A DNA stretch of 64,000 nucleotides from Gloeothece verrucosa PCC 7822 (GTDB lineage: Bacteria > Cyanobacteriota > Cyanobacteriia > Cyanobacteriales > Microcystaceae): NCBI RefSeq assembly GCF_000147335.1, contig NC_014501.1, positions 3,222,300 to 3,286,299 on the forward strand, in the 5' to 3' direction. A model generated the notes under the pieces. That model searched no databases, was not told the DNA's origin, and saw only the letters and a program-made list of their open reading frames with translations. Both the position numbers and the translations under genes were made by a program. The number at the start of each line of letters is the position of its first letter. Position 1 is the first letter of the stretch. Of this stretch, positions 37,309 to 46,253 are shown piece after piece.

Positions 37309-38280
37309 TTAGTTATGTTCTAAAAAATCATTAATCTCTTGAGCAGTAGGTTGAGCAGCGATTGCCCCAGGTTTTGTAGTCGTTAATGCACCTGCCGCAC
37401 TGGCATATTTTACAGCAAAATATGAGGTTTTTTCATCTACAAAAATCTGCTCTCCATTAAGACAGCACTGATGTAGGAAACCAGCAACAAAACTATCACC
37501 AGCCCCGGTTGTATCGATGACTTTTACTGGAAAAACCGCTAATTTACCCGTTGATTTTCCTAAACAATAACTACACCCCTTTTCGCCGCCTGTGACTAAA
37601 ACCCCTTTAACAGAGTCGAATTGTTGATAGATTTCTTCAGGATTATCAGTTTTAAATAACCATTGTGCTTCCTCATCAGAACACTTGATTAATGCCGCTT
37701 GTTTTAATAGGTCTAAAATGAGAGAAGGGGCTAAATTTTGCTCCAGCCAAAACACGGGCCGCCAATTGATATCCACTAACACTTTTACCCCATGTTTTTT
37801 CGCCAATTCTAAAGCCCGATCAATCGCTTTTTGGGAGGCGGGATAAGCGAGTTCTAGGGTTCCCGTGACCAAATAATCTGCACCAATAAATAAAGACTCT
37901 GGTAGCTTTTCGGCTGATAACCGAGTATCCGCAAACTTGTCTGTAGCCATATTCCCAAACCCGGCAAATTGACGTTCCCCTGATGCGGTACGGGTAACAT
38001 AAACTTGTCGAGTGGGGGCAGTTGGATGTCGTTGAACTCCCGAAGTATCCACCCCAATCTCATTTAATAAAGATACTAACTCATTTCCTGGCGCATCTTG
38101 CCCCACACAACCGATAAAAGCCGCCGATGTTCCTAACTTTACCAGTCCACAGGCTACATTAGCCGGCGCACCCCCTGGATAGGCTTGCCATGACTCCACT
38201 TGATCTACATTGCGGTCCGGTTGATCTGCCAACAAATCAAAGAGAATTTCACCTAAACAGAGAACACGGGGAGATGACAT
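37309..38280 (-). CDS. PfkB family carbohydrate kinase (fructokinase-like)
   Basis: 323 aa from the ATG at 38280, preceded by TGAGGT; a TTG at 38292 is also in frame. N-terminal RVLCLGEILFDLLAD and PGGAPANVACGLVKLG (first PfkB signature), and C-terminal DTTGAGDSFVAGFL with the catalytic Asp of GAGD. The pattern is closest to fructokinases, which phosphorylate fructose with ATP. In cyanobacteria such genes are often tied to sucrose turnover, but no sucrose gene is nearby. Confidence 0.88.
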   Translation of the reverse strand: MSSPRVLCLGEILFDLLADQPDRNVDQVESWQAYPGGAPANVACGLVKLGTSAAFIGCVGQDAPGNELVSLLNEIGVDTSGVQRHPTAPTRQVYVTRTASGERQFAGFGNMATDKFADTRLSAEKLPESLFIGADYLVTGTLELAYPASQKAIDRALELAKKHGVKVLVDINWRPVFWLEQNLAPSLILDLLKQAALIKCSDEEAQWLFKTDNPEEIYQQFDSVKGVLVTGGEKGCSYCLGKSTGKLAVFPVKVIDTTGAGDSFVAGFLHQCCLNGEQIFVDEKTSYFAVKYASAAGALTTTKPGAIAAQPTAQEINDFLEHN

Positions 38281-38503
38281 AAGGGACCTCAAAATGCAAC
38301 AAACTAAACCAACTGCAAGCCAAGTTTTGGTTATCCTTTATCTTAAGCTATGCCTTGACCTCCTCGTCTACTAACTATAGATGGGAGTGTTTGAGATTAG
38401 ATCTCCCCTATCGGTTTGGTCTTTCATCGATAAATCTTAGCCGTTTATATTCAATCCTAACACTTACAATTAAATCAAACCCGGCCTCTTAAAACTAGAA
38501 ATT

Positions 38504-39157
38504 ATGAAAACCCTTAATCAATCTATAGCCGAAAACCGAGTCATTTTAAATCCTGTAAGCTGGGAGACTTTTAATCACCTTTTAAATGATTTAGGCAATC
38601 AAAGAGCAAGCCGTTTAGCTTATTATCAAGGCATTATTGAGATTATGACTCCTCTGGGAGAACATGAACATAATAACCGTTTTATTGATGACTTAATTCG
38701 GGCAATTGCCGATGAATTAAACTTAAATCTTAAAAAAATGGGTTCCCTAACCTTAAAAAAAGATAATATTAAACAGGGAGTAGAACCCGATTCTTGCTAT
38801 TATTTAAAAAATGAACCCCTAGTCAGAAATAAACAAACTATCGATTTAAATATAGATCCGGCTCCAGATTTAGTTCTAGAAATTGATATTACTAGCGGCT
38901 CTTTAGATAAATTGCCCATCTATGGGGCTTTAGGAGTAACAGAAATTTGGCGATATAATGGCAATCAATTAAATGTTTTTATATTAGATAAGGTTACTCT
39001 AACTTACCATCAATCTAAAAATAGCAGGATTTTTTCTTGGTTAGACTTAAAGCAAATTCCTCAATTGATTCAACAAAGCTTAAGCGATGGGGACACGGCC
39101 ACCTTAAAAAACTTTCGCCGTTGGATTCGGGAAAATATAAGTATTTCAGGAGGATAA
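38504..39157 (+). CDS. Uma2 family (DUF820) putative nuclease
   Basis: 217 aa. Core motifs are NQRASRLAYYQGIIEIMTPL, EPDSCYYLKNE, APDLVLEIDITSGSLDKLPI and YGALGVTEIWRYNGNQL. It is the PD-(D/E)XK-fold family listed at 4009, to which it is closer than to the long-tailed form at 24275. Monocistronic; galT begins 63 bp downstream on the same strand but has its own ribosome binding site. Confidence 0.85.
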   Translation: MKTLNQSIAENRVILNPVSWETFNHLLNDLGNQRASRLAYYQGIIEIMTPLGEHEHNNRFIDDLIRAIADELNLNLKKMGSLTLKKDNIKQGVEPDSCYYLKNEPLVRNKQTIDLNIDPAPDLVLEIDITSGSLDKLPIYGALGVTEIWRYNGNQLNVFILDKVTLTYHQSKNSRIFSWLDLKQIPQLIQQSLSDGDTATLKNFRRWIRENISISGG

Positions 39158-39220
39158 TTTAGGGGATAAATACATAATTTTTAAGCTCTAAAAAATCAAA
39201 TCAGTTTGAGGAGATCAATA

Positions 39221-40210
39221 ATGTCATCAGGTCAACTTCGCTTAAATACCGCTACTGGAGAATGGGTTATTTATGCCCCCACTCGGCGCAAACGTCCTCA
39301 AGAACTTTGTCAACAGACTCAACAAAATCCTTCTATTTCGCAGGCTTGCCCTTTTTGTGACAACGGAAACTACTCTGAACCGGTGATTTTTGATTTGCCT
39401 CACCCCTCCAAAAGCGGCTGGCTAACCCGAGTGATCCCGAATAAATATCCGGTCTTAATGCCTTGCGGCAACACTGAGCGAATTTCTCAAGGCATTTATT
39501 TGTCGATGCAGGGTTATGGGAAGCATGAGGTAGTTATCGAAAGTCCCGATCACGATCAAACCCCTGGTACCATGACTGTTGAAGAAGTCGCCGCTATTAT
39601 TGAAACTTATCATCAACGTTATTTAGCCCTGATGGCAGACCCTAAAACGATGATGGCGATCATTTTTCGTAATCATAAAAAAGAAGCAGGAGCTTCTCAA
39701 CCCCATCCTCATTCCCAAATTATTGCCACCAGTTTTGTGCCTCGTCATCGTCGCTGGCAAGAAGAAGAAGCGTTACGCTATTTTGATCGTTGGCATCGTT
39801 GTGTATATTGCGATATGTTGGCTTATGAAAGCGAAGAAGGCAAACGGGTTATTGAGGAAAATGACTCTTTTGTAGCCTTTGTTCCTTATGCCGCCCAAGT
39901 TCCTTGTGAAGTTTGGATCATGCCTAAACAGCATAAGGCAGATTTTGGTAATATTTCTGAACTAGAAAAAGCCGATTTTGCCGTGATTTTTCAGAGTATT
40001 TTATGTCGACTTTATCGGAAACTGGATAACCCGGCTTACAATTATGTGATTAATACAGCCTCCCGCTACAAAGGCGAAGAACCTCAGCTACACTGGTATT
40101 GTCAAATATTACCTCGTTTAACTACACCGGCAGGGTTTGAATTGGGGGCTGGTATTAGTATTAACCCCTCCATACCCGAAGAGGATGCGGCTTTTTTAAG
40201 GGATGATTAG
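39221..40210 (+). CDS. galT: Galactose-1-phosphate uridylyltransferase-like protein
   Basis: 329 aa from the ATG at 39221 with GAGGAG nine bases upstream. N-terminal GEWVIYAPTRRKRP, a zinc-type CPFC (43-46) with CVYC later, and the nucleotidyl-transfer motif QPHPHSQ with His162 and His164. A C-terminal QLHWYCQILPRL completes the HIT-type fold. The family moves UMP (or AMP) between sugar phosphates; whether this member acts on galactose or as a phosphorylase is not certain. Confidence 0.85.
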   Translation: MSSGQLRLNTATGEWVIYAPTRRKRPQELCQQTQQNPSISQACPFCDNGNYSEPVIFDLPHPSKSGWLTRVIPNKYPVLMPCGNTERISQGIYLSMQGYGKHEVVIESPDHDQTPGTMTVEEVAAIIETYHQRYLALMADPKTMMAIIFRNHKKEAGASQPHPHSQIIATSFVPRHRRWQEEEALRYFDRWHRCVYCDMLAYESEEGKRVIEENDSFVAFVPYAAQVPCEVWIMPKQHKADFGNISELEKADFAVIFQSILCRLYRKLDNPAYNYVINTASRYKGEEPQLHWYCQILPRLTTPAGFELGAGISINPSIPEEDAAFLRDD

Positions 40211-40386
40211 GCGTAATTTGACTTCTCCGTCTACCCCCTCTCCTACTTGAGGGGGAAAAGCGGAAGATTCTTTTTTTGCTCTCTCAGAGGAGTATAATCA
40301 AATTTATTAGTTATTTTGTGTTAATTTTAGGCAAAAAAACGGGAAATATAGAACTGTAACTTCAAATCCCTAATATAAGAATTTTT

Positions 40387-41514
40387 ATGCCTACTGAGCG
40401 TGAATTTAGAGAGTGGCAACGCAAACAAAAAAAATCTCCTCGCTTTCGTCGCCGAAGAAATAGAAATAATTTTCCTTTCATGTTGTCATTAGCATTAATT
40501 ATTTTATCAGCCTGGATTAGTTGGAAAGATTATCAATCAAAAGGTTATTCATCAGTTTCGCTTCAACCTGTACTGATTCATACTCACAAGCAACGACAAT
40601 ATAATCATGTTATTGCGGGTTCAAGTCAGACCGTCAATGCTCTTAACTACGACACAATAGATCAAAGTGCTTTTTCTATCAGTTATGACGGCTCATCTGT
40701 ATCTGAATTAGCCGCTATTCTCTCTCAGTATGCTACTACCCAAGCCGAAAAAGCTAGAATTATTTATGCTTGGATTACTCATAATATTGCTTATGATGTT
40801 TCTGCTTACTTCAGTGGCGACTATGGAGATGTATCTGCACAAGGAGTTCTAAAAAACCGCAGAGGAGTTTGTTCGGGATATGCCAATCTTTACCAAGCTT
40901 TAGCAAAAGCAATGGGATTAGAAACAGTAGTAATTGAAGGTTATGCCAAAGGATTGAATTATATTGTCGGTGAGTCTAGCCAAATTAATCATGCCTGGAA
41001 TGCTGTAAAAATTGACAAGGCTTGGTATTTAGTCGACTCCACTTGGGGAGCAGGAACCGTAAACGGGACTCAATTTTTACCTCAGTTTACACCTCACTAT
41101 TTTGCCACATCTCCAGCCGAATTTATTTATGATCATTTGCCGGCTGAATCTGTCTGGCAACTCCTCAGTAGTCCCTATACAAAAGAACAGTTTGATTCCT
41201 TACCGCAAGTTTCTCCAGAATTTTTTAAAGATGGACTAAAATTGGTTAATCAAACAAACAACACTATCCTGGCACAAGGAAACACCGAAGTAATTTTACA
41301 AGCTCCCAACTCGACAAGAGTGATAGCAAGACTTAGCTCCGAAGGAAGGATTTTAAAAGATACTTATACCCGAGTACAACGACAAGACGAATACATTAGG
41401 GTAACAGCGAAATTGCCTTATCCAGGAACTTATCAACTAGAAATTTTTGCTTCCTCTGACCCTAACACACAAACCTATCCTCATGCCATTACCTATCAAG
41501 TAATTGCTAAATAG
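40387..41514 (+). CDS. Transglutaminase-like membrane-anchored protein
   Basis: 375 aa. A basic N-terminus (KKSPRFRRRRNRNN) and one membrane helix (about 29-45, MLSLALIILSAWISW) put the rest outside the membrane. The transglutaminase-like core has the catalytic triad: RRGVCSGYANLYQA (Cys162), INHAWNAVKI (His202) and WYLVDSTWG (Asp217). The C-terminal ~110 residues form a beta-rich module. Such proteins act as proteases or cross-linkers of surface proteins; the substrate is unknown. Confidence 0.82.
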   Translation: MPTEREFREWQRKQKKSPRFRRRRNRNNFPFMLSLALIILSAWISWKDYQSKGYSSVSLQPVLIHTHKQRQYNHVIAGSSQTVNALNYDTIDQSAFSISYDGSSVSELAAILSQYATTQAEKARIIYAWITHNIAYDVSAYFSGDYGDVSAQGVLKNRRGVCSGYANLYQALAKAMGLETVVIEGYAKGLNYIVGESSQINHAWNAVKIDKAWYLVDSTWGAGTVNGTQFLPQFTPHYFATSPAEFIYDHLPAESVWQLLSSPYTKEQFDSLPQVSPEFFKDGLKLVNQTNNTILAQGNTEVILQAPNSTRVIARLSSEGRILKDTYTRVQRQDEYIRVTAKLPYPGTYQLEIFASSDPNTQTYPHAITYQVIAK

Positions 41515-41625
41515 AAAATCCTAAAATTTAATAACCTCCCAACGGAAGAGACAAAAGCAGGCAACATCGATGAAATACTGTTATCGCTCACGCAGTAGGT
41601 AACCCAGATTTGCTATTATCCCCTG

Positions 41626-41657
41626 TGTTGGGTTTCCTTGCCTCAACCTAACCTACA
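41626..41657. repeat. Cyanobacterial dispersed repeat (TGTTGGGTTT ... AACCTACA type)
   Basis: TGTTGGGTTTCC followed by CCTCAACCTAACCTACA. I recognise this as the common cyanobacterial repeat whose usual form pairs TGTAGGTTGGGTTGAGG with a GGGTTTCGTT half. It lies between the transglutaminase-like gene and the IS605 element. Confidence 0.6.
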
Positions 41658-41766
41658 CTTCTTTGCGTCCTTTGCACGGGAGTCGCTCTACTGGGTGTTC
41701 CCCCAAGACCGCGCGGCCTCGACTTGGCGCGAGATATAAAATAATAATAAGCTATAATTGACTTCT

Positions 41767-41833
41767 CCGCGTGTTAAAACAACGCGGATTCTAAGCGGAT
41801 GCTTCGCAACGGGTTAAAACACCGTTGCGAAGC
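41767..41833 (-). ncRNA. Left-end hairpins and candidate omega RNA region of tnpB
   Basis: Two perfect hairpins, GCTTCGCAACGG / CCGTTGCGAAGC (41801-41833, overlapping the last codons of tnpB) and CCGCGT / ACGCGG (41767-41787), share the loop GTTAAAACA. In IS200/IS605 elements the guide (omega/re) RNA of TnpB is formed from this 3' end of tnpB and the element border. The structure is seen; its use as a guide RNA is inferred from the family. Confidence 0.5.
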
Positions 41834-43116
41834 GTCTTCTTAGCTGACCAGAATTTTAGTTTCTGGGGACGAGTCAAAACGCCCCTATTCACTGGACTCA
41901 AATCTAAATTGAGCGTTGTGGCTACTTTTCGGATAATGTTCGCCGCACCGTTACAGTCAGCATTGATATACCAATTATTACCAGTGCGAAATAATCCTCT
42001 TTTTGTTCTTTTACCTGATGACTTCCAACCTTCGGGTTTTGCACCGTGAACGGGAATAATGTCACCATCTAAAAAACTTGCTTTACTGGTATAGCTTTCT
42101 TCTGTCTCAATAAACCTAATACCGTATAGTTCACACAGTTGAGCGATTCTATTCTTGAGTCTAGCAGTGGGAATTGAGACAAAAGACTGATTATTTTTCT
42201 TACCTAGATTTATCTCCTTTTTAACCTCATCATTCCAACCAAAAACAATAGTACCAATGTGGTTATCTAAACAATGATTAACCACTATTCTCGCTGCTTT
42301 GTTGACAGCATCCCTCATCTGTCTATTGCGCTTCTCGGTTATTTTAGCTAATCTATTAGACCATAATCCTTGAGGCTTTCCTTCTTTAATTGTTGATACC
42401 TGCTTGTTATACCAACGGTTAACTGATTTTAAATGCTTACCATCAAGAATAAAAGATGTGCCTACATTAGAAACGCAAGTTAACCAATTATTCAATCCTG
42501 GATCTATACCGAGTGCATTGTCTTGATTTAAACCTTGATCTTGGATTTCTAATTGATAAACAAATTCAGCATAAAAACATCGATTTCTAGGGATGATTCT
42601 AACTTCTTTGATATTTTCAAAGCGTAAATTAGATGGCATTGGGAGAGAAAAACTATCTAATTTAAACCATGTTTTTACCTGCTTTCCTAGCGAGAATTTA
42701 ATCTCGTTACCGATTAACTTAAGCCATTGCTTCGGGTAAACAAATTGATAAAATCCCTTTTTTCTGTATTTAGGAATTCTGGGTTTATCGGGTAACTCGC
42801 CTCTTTTCCACATTGACAGAAGTTTCCAATAAGACACAAATGCTTCATAGACGCTTCTAAGCGTCTGTTGAGCCACACAAGAACGCAAGGCTTTAAAGTG
42901 TAGATTTGATTTGAGTTGTTTATCTAGCGTGTATTTGCCGATATATTGATGGGTTTTGAAATATATTTGCCTCGCGTAATAAAGTCCACAGTTATAGAGT
43001 TTATTGGCTTCCGAGCAAACATATTCTAAAACTGCCATCACATCGGGAGGTGAGTTAATTAAAACTTGTTGGCATCCGTACATAGTAAAGTGTATTAAAA
43101 TTAGTCTATTATACAT
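41791..43116 (-). CDS. tnpB: TnpB-like RNA-guided nuclease, IS605 OrfB, atypical active site
   Basis: 441 aa. RuvC-I LGIDPGLNNWLT (Asp205) and RuvC-III NADCNGAANI (Asp387) are present. At the place of the RuvC-II Glu (usually in an E-(D/N)-L motif) it has VFGWNDEVKKEINLG instead. The zinc-ribbon Cys pairs normally flanking YTS are absent: the sequence is ETEESYTSKASFLDGD. Glu337/339/340 or Glu297 might replace the missing Glu. This is a recognisable cyanobacterial TnpB sub-lineage. The gene is intact and divergent from tnpA. Confidence 0.85.
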   Translation of the reverse strand: MYNRLILIHFTMYGCQQVLINSPPDVMAVLEYVCSEANKLYNCGLYYARQIYFKTHQYIGKYTLDKQLKSNLHFKALRSCVAQQTLRSVYEAFVSYWKLLSMWKRGELPDKPRIPKYRKKGFYQFVYPKQWLKLIGNEIKFSLGKQVKTWFKLDSFSLPMPSNLRFENIKEVRIIPRNRCFYAEFVYQLEIQDQGLNQDNALGIDPGLNNWLTCVSNVGTSFILDGKHLKSVNRWYNKQVSTIKEGKPQGLWSNRLAKITEKRNRQMRDAVNKAARIVVNHCLDNHIGTIVFGWNDEVKKEINLGKKNNQSFVSIPTARLKNRIAQLCELYGIRFIETEESYTSKASFLDGDIIPVHGAKPEGWKSSGKRTKRGLFRTGNNWYINADCNGAANIIRKVATTLNLDLSPVNRGVLTRPQKLKFWSAKKTLRNGVLTRCEASA

Positions 43117-43129
43117 TATTTAGAAACAA

Positions 43130-43540
43130 ATGGCAACCTATGACAAAAAAGAAGAGTATAGGCGAAACCCTCATTCGGTAAGCCTTATCAATTATCATTT
43201 CGTCTTCTGTCCCAAGAGGCGGAAGCCGGTGCTAGTGGGAGATGTTGCTAGAAGATTGCAGGATGTTATTTTTGGGTTATGTCAAGAAAATGATTGGAGG
43301 TTGATAGCACTAGAAATAATGCCAGATCATGTTCATCTTTTCCTTAACACAGATCCGACTCATGCTCCGAGTGCTATCATGAAGAAGGTCAAAGGACGTT
43401 CATCTCATATCTTAAGAAAAGAATTTCCTGAGCTATTAAAAATTCCTACTCTGTGGACTCCGAGCTATTTTGTAAGCACCGCCGGCAATGTATCGACTGA
43501 AACCGTCAAGAGATATATTGAAACCCAGAGGGGTAAATAG
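43130..43540 (+). CDS. tnpA: IS200/IS605 transposase TnpA (Y1 HUH family)
   Basis: 136 aa, complete. HUH motif MPDHVHLFL (His67, His69) and catalytic Tyr129 in VKRYIETQ. N-terminal SLINYHFVFCPKRRKPVL is typical. It cuts and rejoins single-stranded ends at subterminal hairpins. With a full tnpB and hairpins at both ends, the element may be active. Confidence 0.92.
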   Translation: MATYDKKEEYRRNPHSVSLINYHFVFCPKRRKPVLVGDVARRLQDVIFGLCQENDWRLIALEIMPDHVHLFLNTDPTHAPSAIMKKVKGRSSHILRKEFPELLKIPTLWTPSYFVSTAGNVSTETVKRYIETQRGK

Positions 43541-43575
43541 ATACGCTCTTGTTAAAACCCCTCCGTTCGCTCGAC

Positions 43576-43599
43576 AGCCACCCGTTAAAACGGATGGCT
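43576..43599. repeat. Right-end hairpin of the IS605 element
   Basis: AGCCACCCG (43576-43584) and CGGATGGCT (43591-43599) pair with one mismatch around TTAAAA. The GTTAAAAC core matches the loops of the left-end hairpins. Confidence 0.65.
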
Positions 43600-43634
43600 A
43601 ACCCTCGCTCACTATTTTTTATGTTTTTCAGTTC

Positions 43635-44789
43635 ATGAGCATCACTTTTTCTGAGACAGCGCTATCAGTTTCGGGTTTAACCACCTATATCCAAGACTTA
43701 TTAGAGGGAGACGAACAATTACAACAGGTTTGGGTGACTGGGGAAGTCTCTAGTCTTCACGATCATCCTAAAGGCTTATTTTTTACCCTCAGTGATCCTC
43801 AAGTGGATGCCGCTATTAGTTGTGTCGTCTGGAATTCTCAACGTTTGCGGCTGGTAACTGAACCCAAAGCCGGAGAACAACTATTAGTTTTAGGCAGTAT
43901 TCGGATCTATGCTAAACGGGGTGAATATCGATTAACGGTTTTTCAAGTTTTAGCCGTAGGAGAAGGGTTACAAGCTCTACGTTATCAACAATTGCGCTCC
44001 CGTTTACAAGCCGAAGGGTTATTTGACGCACAGAGAAAGCGCCCTCTTCCTCTTCATCCCCAAACTATCGCGGTTGTCACTTCTCCGACGGCGGCGGCTT
44101 GGGGAGATATTCAACGAACCCTATCACAACGCTATCCGGGGTTACATCTTTTGTTATCGCCGGCAACCGTACAGGGTGAGGAGGCTCCTATGTCTATTGT
44201 GGCAGCAATGGAACGAGTTAATCGCGATGGCCGGGCACAGGTGATCATTTTAGCTAGGGGAGGTGGTTCTGTAGAAGATTTATCTTGTTTTAATGATGAA
44301 CGAGTGGTTAGAGCGATCGCCCTCAGTCAGATTCCGGTGATCACGGGTATTGGTCATCAACGGGATGAGTCTTTAGCGGACTTAGTTGCTGATGTCAGTG
44401 TTCATACCCCAACCGCCGCCGCAGAACGAGTGGTTCCAGATTATCATCAATTAGTCTTAGAACACAGAGAGCGCGTTAATAGGGTGGTGGAGGCTGTTAA
44501 AGAAAGATTGCAAGGGGAATTAACTTATGTAGAACAATTACGCACTCGTTTAACGCTTCTTCCTTCTACCTCTCGTTCCCTAGCACAAGTTACGGCTAAA
44601 TGTCAACTTCTGCAACAAAAATTAATAGCACTTGACCCTCAAGCTGTGCTAAAACGAGGTTATGCTGTGGTGAGAAAAACCGATGCTCAGATTGTTCGTT
44701 CTACTGACGAGTTACACCCAGAGCAAGAATTGACAATACAGTTAGGTCAAGGGTTTTTCAAGGTTAAAGTCACTGATATTTTATCCTAA
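43635..44789 (+). CDS. xseA: Exodeoxyribonuclease VII large subunit
   Basis: 384 aa. N-terminal OB fold (VWVTGEVSSLHDHPKGLFFTLSD) followed by the catalytic domain (IAVVTSPTAAAWGDIQRTLSQRYP, ILARGGGSVEDLSCFNDERV, TGIGHQRDESLADLVADVSVHTPTAAAE cut in two by the active-site Asp). It degrades single-stranded DNA with XseB. Slightly shorter than the E. coli protein, normal for cyanobacteria. xseB follows after 25 bp. Confidence 0.96.
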   Translation: MSITFSETALSVSGLTTYIQDLLEGDEQLQQVWVTGEVSSLHDHPKGLFFTLSDPQVDAAISCVVWNSQRLRLVTEPKAGEQLLVLGSIRIYAKRGEYRLTVFQVLAVGEGLQALRYQQLRSRLQAEGLFDAQRKRPLPLHPQTIAVVTSPTAAAWGDIQRTLSQRYPGLHLLLSPATVQGEEAPMSIVAAMERVNRDGRAQVIILARGGGSVEDLSCFNDERVVRAIALSQIPVITGIGHQRDESLADLVADVSVHTPTAAAERVVPDYHQLVLEHRERVNRVVEAVKERLQGELTYVEQLRTRLTLLPSTSRSLAQVTAKCQLLQQKLIALDPQAVLKRGYAVVRKTDAQIVRSTDELHPEQELTIQLGQGFFKVKVTDILS

Positions 44790-44814
44790 TTCAGGAAATA
44801 ATTTTTAATTATCT

Positions 44815-45042
44815 ATGCCTTCTCGTTCTAAACGTCCTAAAAATTGGAATTATGAAGAAACGGTTGCTGAAGTTGAGGGAATTATTCAGCAAATAGAATT
44901 GGGTTCTTTGCCGTTAGAGGAAGTCTTTAAACAGTTTGAGGTTGCTGTCGAACGTCTGCAACAATGTGAAGAGTTTCTCAATCAAGGAAAAGAGCGCATG
45001 AATTTGTTGATTGAAAAATTAGAGGAAGAGCCAGACTTTTAA
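44815..45042 (+). CDS. xseB: Exodeoxyribonuclease VII small subunit
   Basis: 75 aa, helical hairpin protein with the family pattern NYEETVAEVEGIIQQIELG, LPLEEVFKQFEVAVERLQQ and CEEFLNQGKERM. It partners XseA, whose gene ends 25 bp upstream, so the two subunits are co-transcribed. Confidence 0.93.
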   Translation: MPSRSKRPKNWNYEETVAEVEGIIQQIELGSLPLEEVFKQFEVAVERLQQCEEFLNQGKERMNLLIEKLEEEPDF

Positions 45043-45061
45043 GGGTTAATAGTTAGAAAAA

Positions 45062-45418
45062 ATGCTTGATAAACAAGAAGCTCAAAAAATAGCTCAAGAA
45101 TGGATTGATGCCTGGAATGACCATGATATTGACAAAATAATGATTCATTATGAGGATGATGTCCAATTTATTTCTCCTATTATTGTGGAATTATTAGGAG
45201 ATGAAGCGGGAAAAATTAAAGGAAAAGAAAAGGTTAGAGATTATTTTTTAAAAGGGTTACAAACTTGTCCTAATTTAACCTTTAAACTTCTAGAATTTTT
45301 AACCGGAATCAACAGTCTAGTAATTTATTATATTAATTACAAAGGAACTCAAACAGCCGAATATATGGAAATTAGTTACTCGGGAAAAATTCAAAAGGTA
45401 GTGGCTCATTATTCTTGA
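45062..45418 (+). CDS. SnoaL/NTF2-like protein
   Basis: 118 aa with the cone-shaped NTF2-like pattern: IAQEWIDAWNDHDIDKIMIHYEDDVQFISP, then KGKEKVRDYFLKGLQTCPNL and a C-terminal beta-sheet (SLVIYYINYKGTQTAEYMEI). Fold members include isomerases and binding proteins; no specific function can be assigned. It lies 19 bp after xseB and is probably on the same transcript. Confidence 0.8.
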   Translation: MLDKQEAQKIAQEWIDAWNDHDIDKIMIHYEDDVQFISPIIVELLGDEAGKIKGKEKVRDYFLKGLQTCPNLTFKLLEFLTGINSLVIYYINYKGTQTAEYMEISYSGKIQKVVAHYS

Positions 45419-45436
45419 GAATAATTTAAATTCCTA

Positions 45437-45916
45437 TTAGGAAACAACCCAAGAATAAAGCTTGATATCCTCTTCCTCGACTTGTAAATCCACAATTTTC
45501 GACGGTGGCCAATCTTCCATATCAAAATCCCGAGAAATAATCCGAGAACCCGGTTTAAGCTGTTGCCATAAAAGGGGGCGAAGTTTTAAATTAAGATGTG
45601 GGAGTAAGTAAAGGGTAATAACCGTTGCTTGACTAAAATCACTCTCAAATAGATTTTGAGACAAAAAATTAACTTGATGGCTGACTCCAGCTTGTATGGC
45701 ATTGTTCCTAGCGTCTGCTATGCGTTGGGGATCAAGATCAATTCCCACAGCAGGAATATGATACTTTTGTGCGGCTGTAATCACGATACGCCCATCGCCA
45801 CAGCCTAAATCATAAAGTACATCATCTTTGGTAATTTCTGCTAAATCTAGCATGGCGGAGACAATGGTGGGATGACAGGGTATATAGCCAATATCTAACT
45901 TAAACAAGTTCATCAT
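45437..45916 (-). CDS. Class I SAM-dependent methyltransferase
   Basis: 159 aa. SAM-binding motif I VLYDLGCGDGRIVITAA, motif II-like PAVGIDLDPQRIADA and ATVITLYLLPHLNLKLRPLL. The small size and GCGDGR motif match a family of short bacterial methyltransferases of unknown substrate. It converges with the NTF2-like gene, 18 bp apart. Confidence 0.82.
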   Translation of the reverse strand: MMNLFKLDIGYIPCHPTIVSAMLDLAEITKDDVLYDLGCGDGRIVITAAQKYHIPAVGIDLDPQRIADARNNAIQAGVSHQVNFLSQNLFESDFSQATVITLYLLPHLNLKLRPLLWQQLKPGSRIISRDFDMEDWPPSKIVDLQVEEEDIKLYSWVVS

Positions 45917-46253
45917 CTGCTCGGTGATTGCTCAGTTTACTGGATCAATCATAGTTCGTAAAAGTATACTTCGCTGACTGTCGGAACAAAAAATCCCGTC
46001 TTCAAAAAATCTTCAAAATTTGATGCTACTTTGTGCCCATAGCTGTTGTTGGGGTTAATGTTTTTTTGAACAACAGTAATCGTGTCATTTAAGCCTAAAC
46101 AGATACTCTGGCTTGAATGGCGCTTTTTTTGCTTTATTCTTAAAGTTAGATACTAAGCTTATTTTACTCGGTGTCTCCTGAATTCTGCTATATTTCTTAA
46201 AACTCAGTCTATATAATTTATGTAGGTTGTGTGAGGACAAGGTGATTAAAATT
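45917..46253. other. Intergenic region between methyltransferase and deacetylase genes
   Basis: About 340 bp between divergent genes, so promoters for both are expected. AT-rich; no clear repeat, RNA gene or additional reading frame. Confidence 0.4.

Larger units (their letters stand above)
41760..43610. mobile_element. IS200/IS605 family element (tnpA + tnpB, divergent)
   Basis: Encodes a HUH tyrosine transposase (rightward) and TnpB (leftward), 13 bp apart. The left end has two hairpins, 41767-41787 (CCGCGT/ACGCGG) and 41801-41833 (12-bp stem), with the same loop GTTAAAACA. The right end has a hairpin at 43576-43599 with TTAAAA in its loop, plus another GTTAAAAC at 43550. These subterminal hairpins are the expected TnpA recognition sites. 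Exact borders cannot be set without an empty site. Confidence 0.8.
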
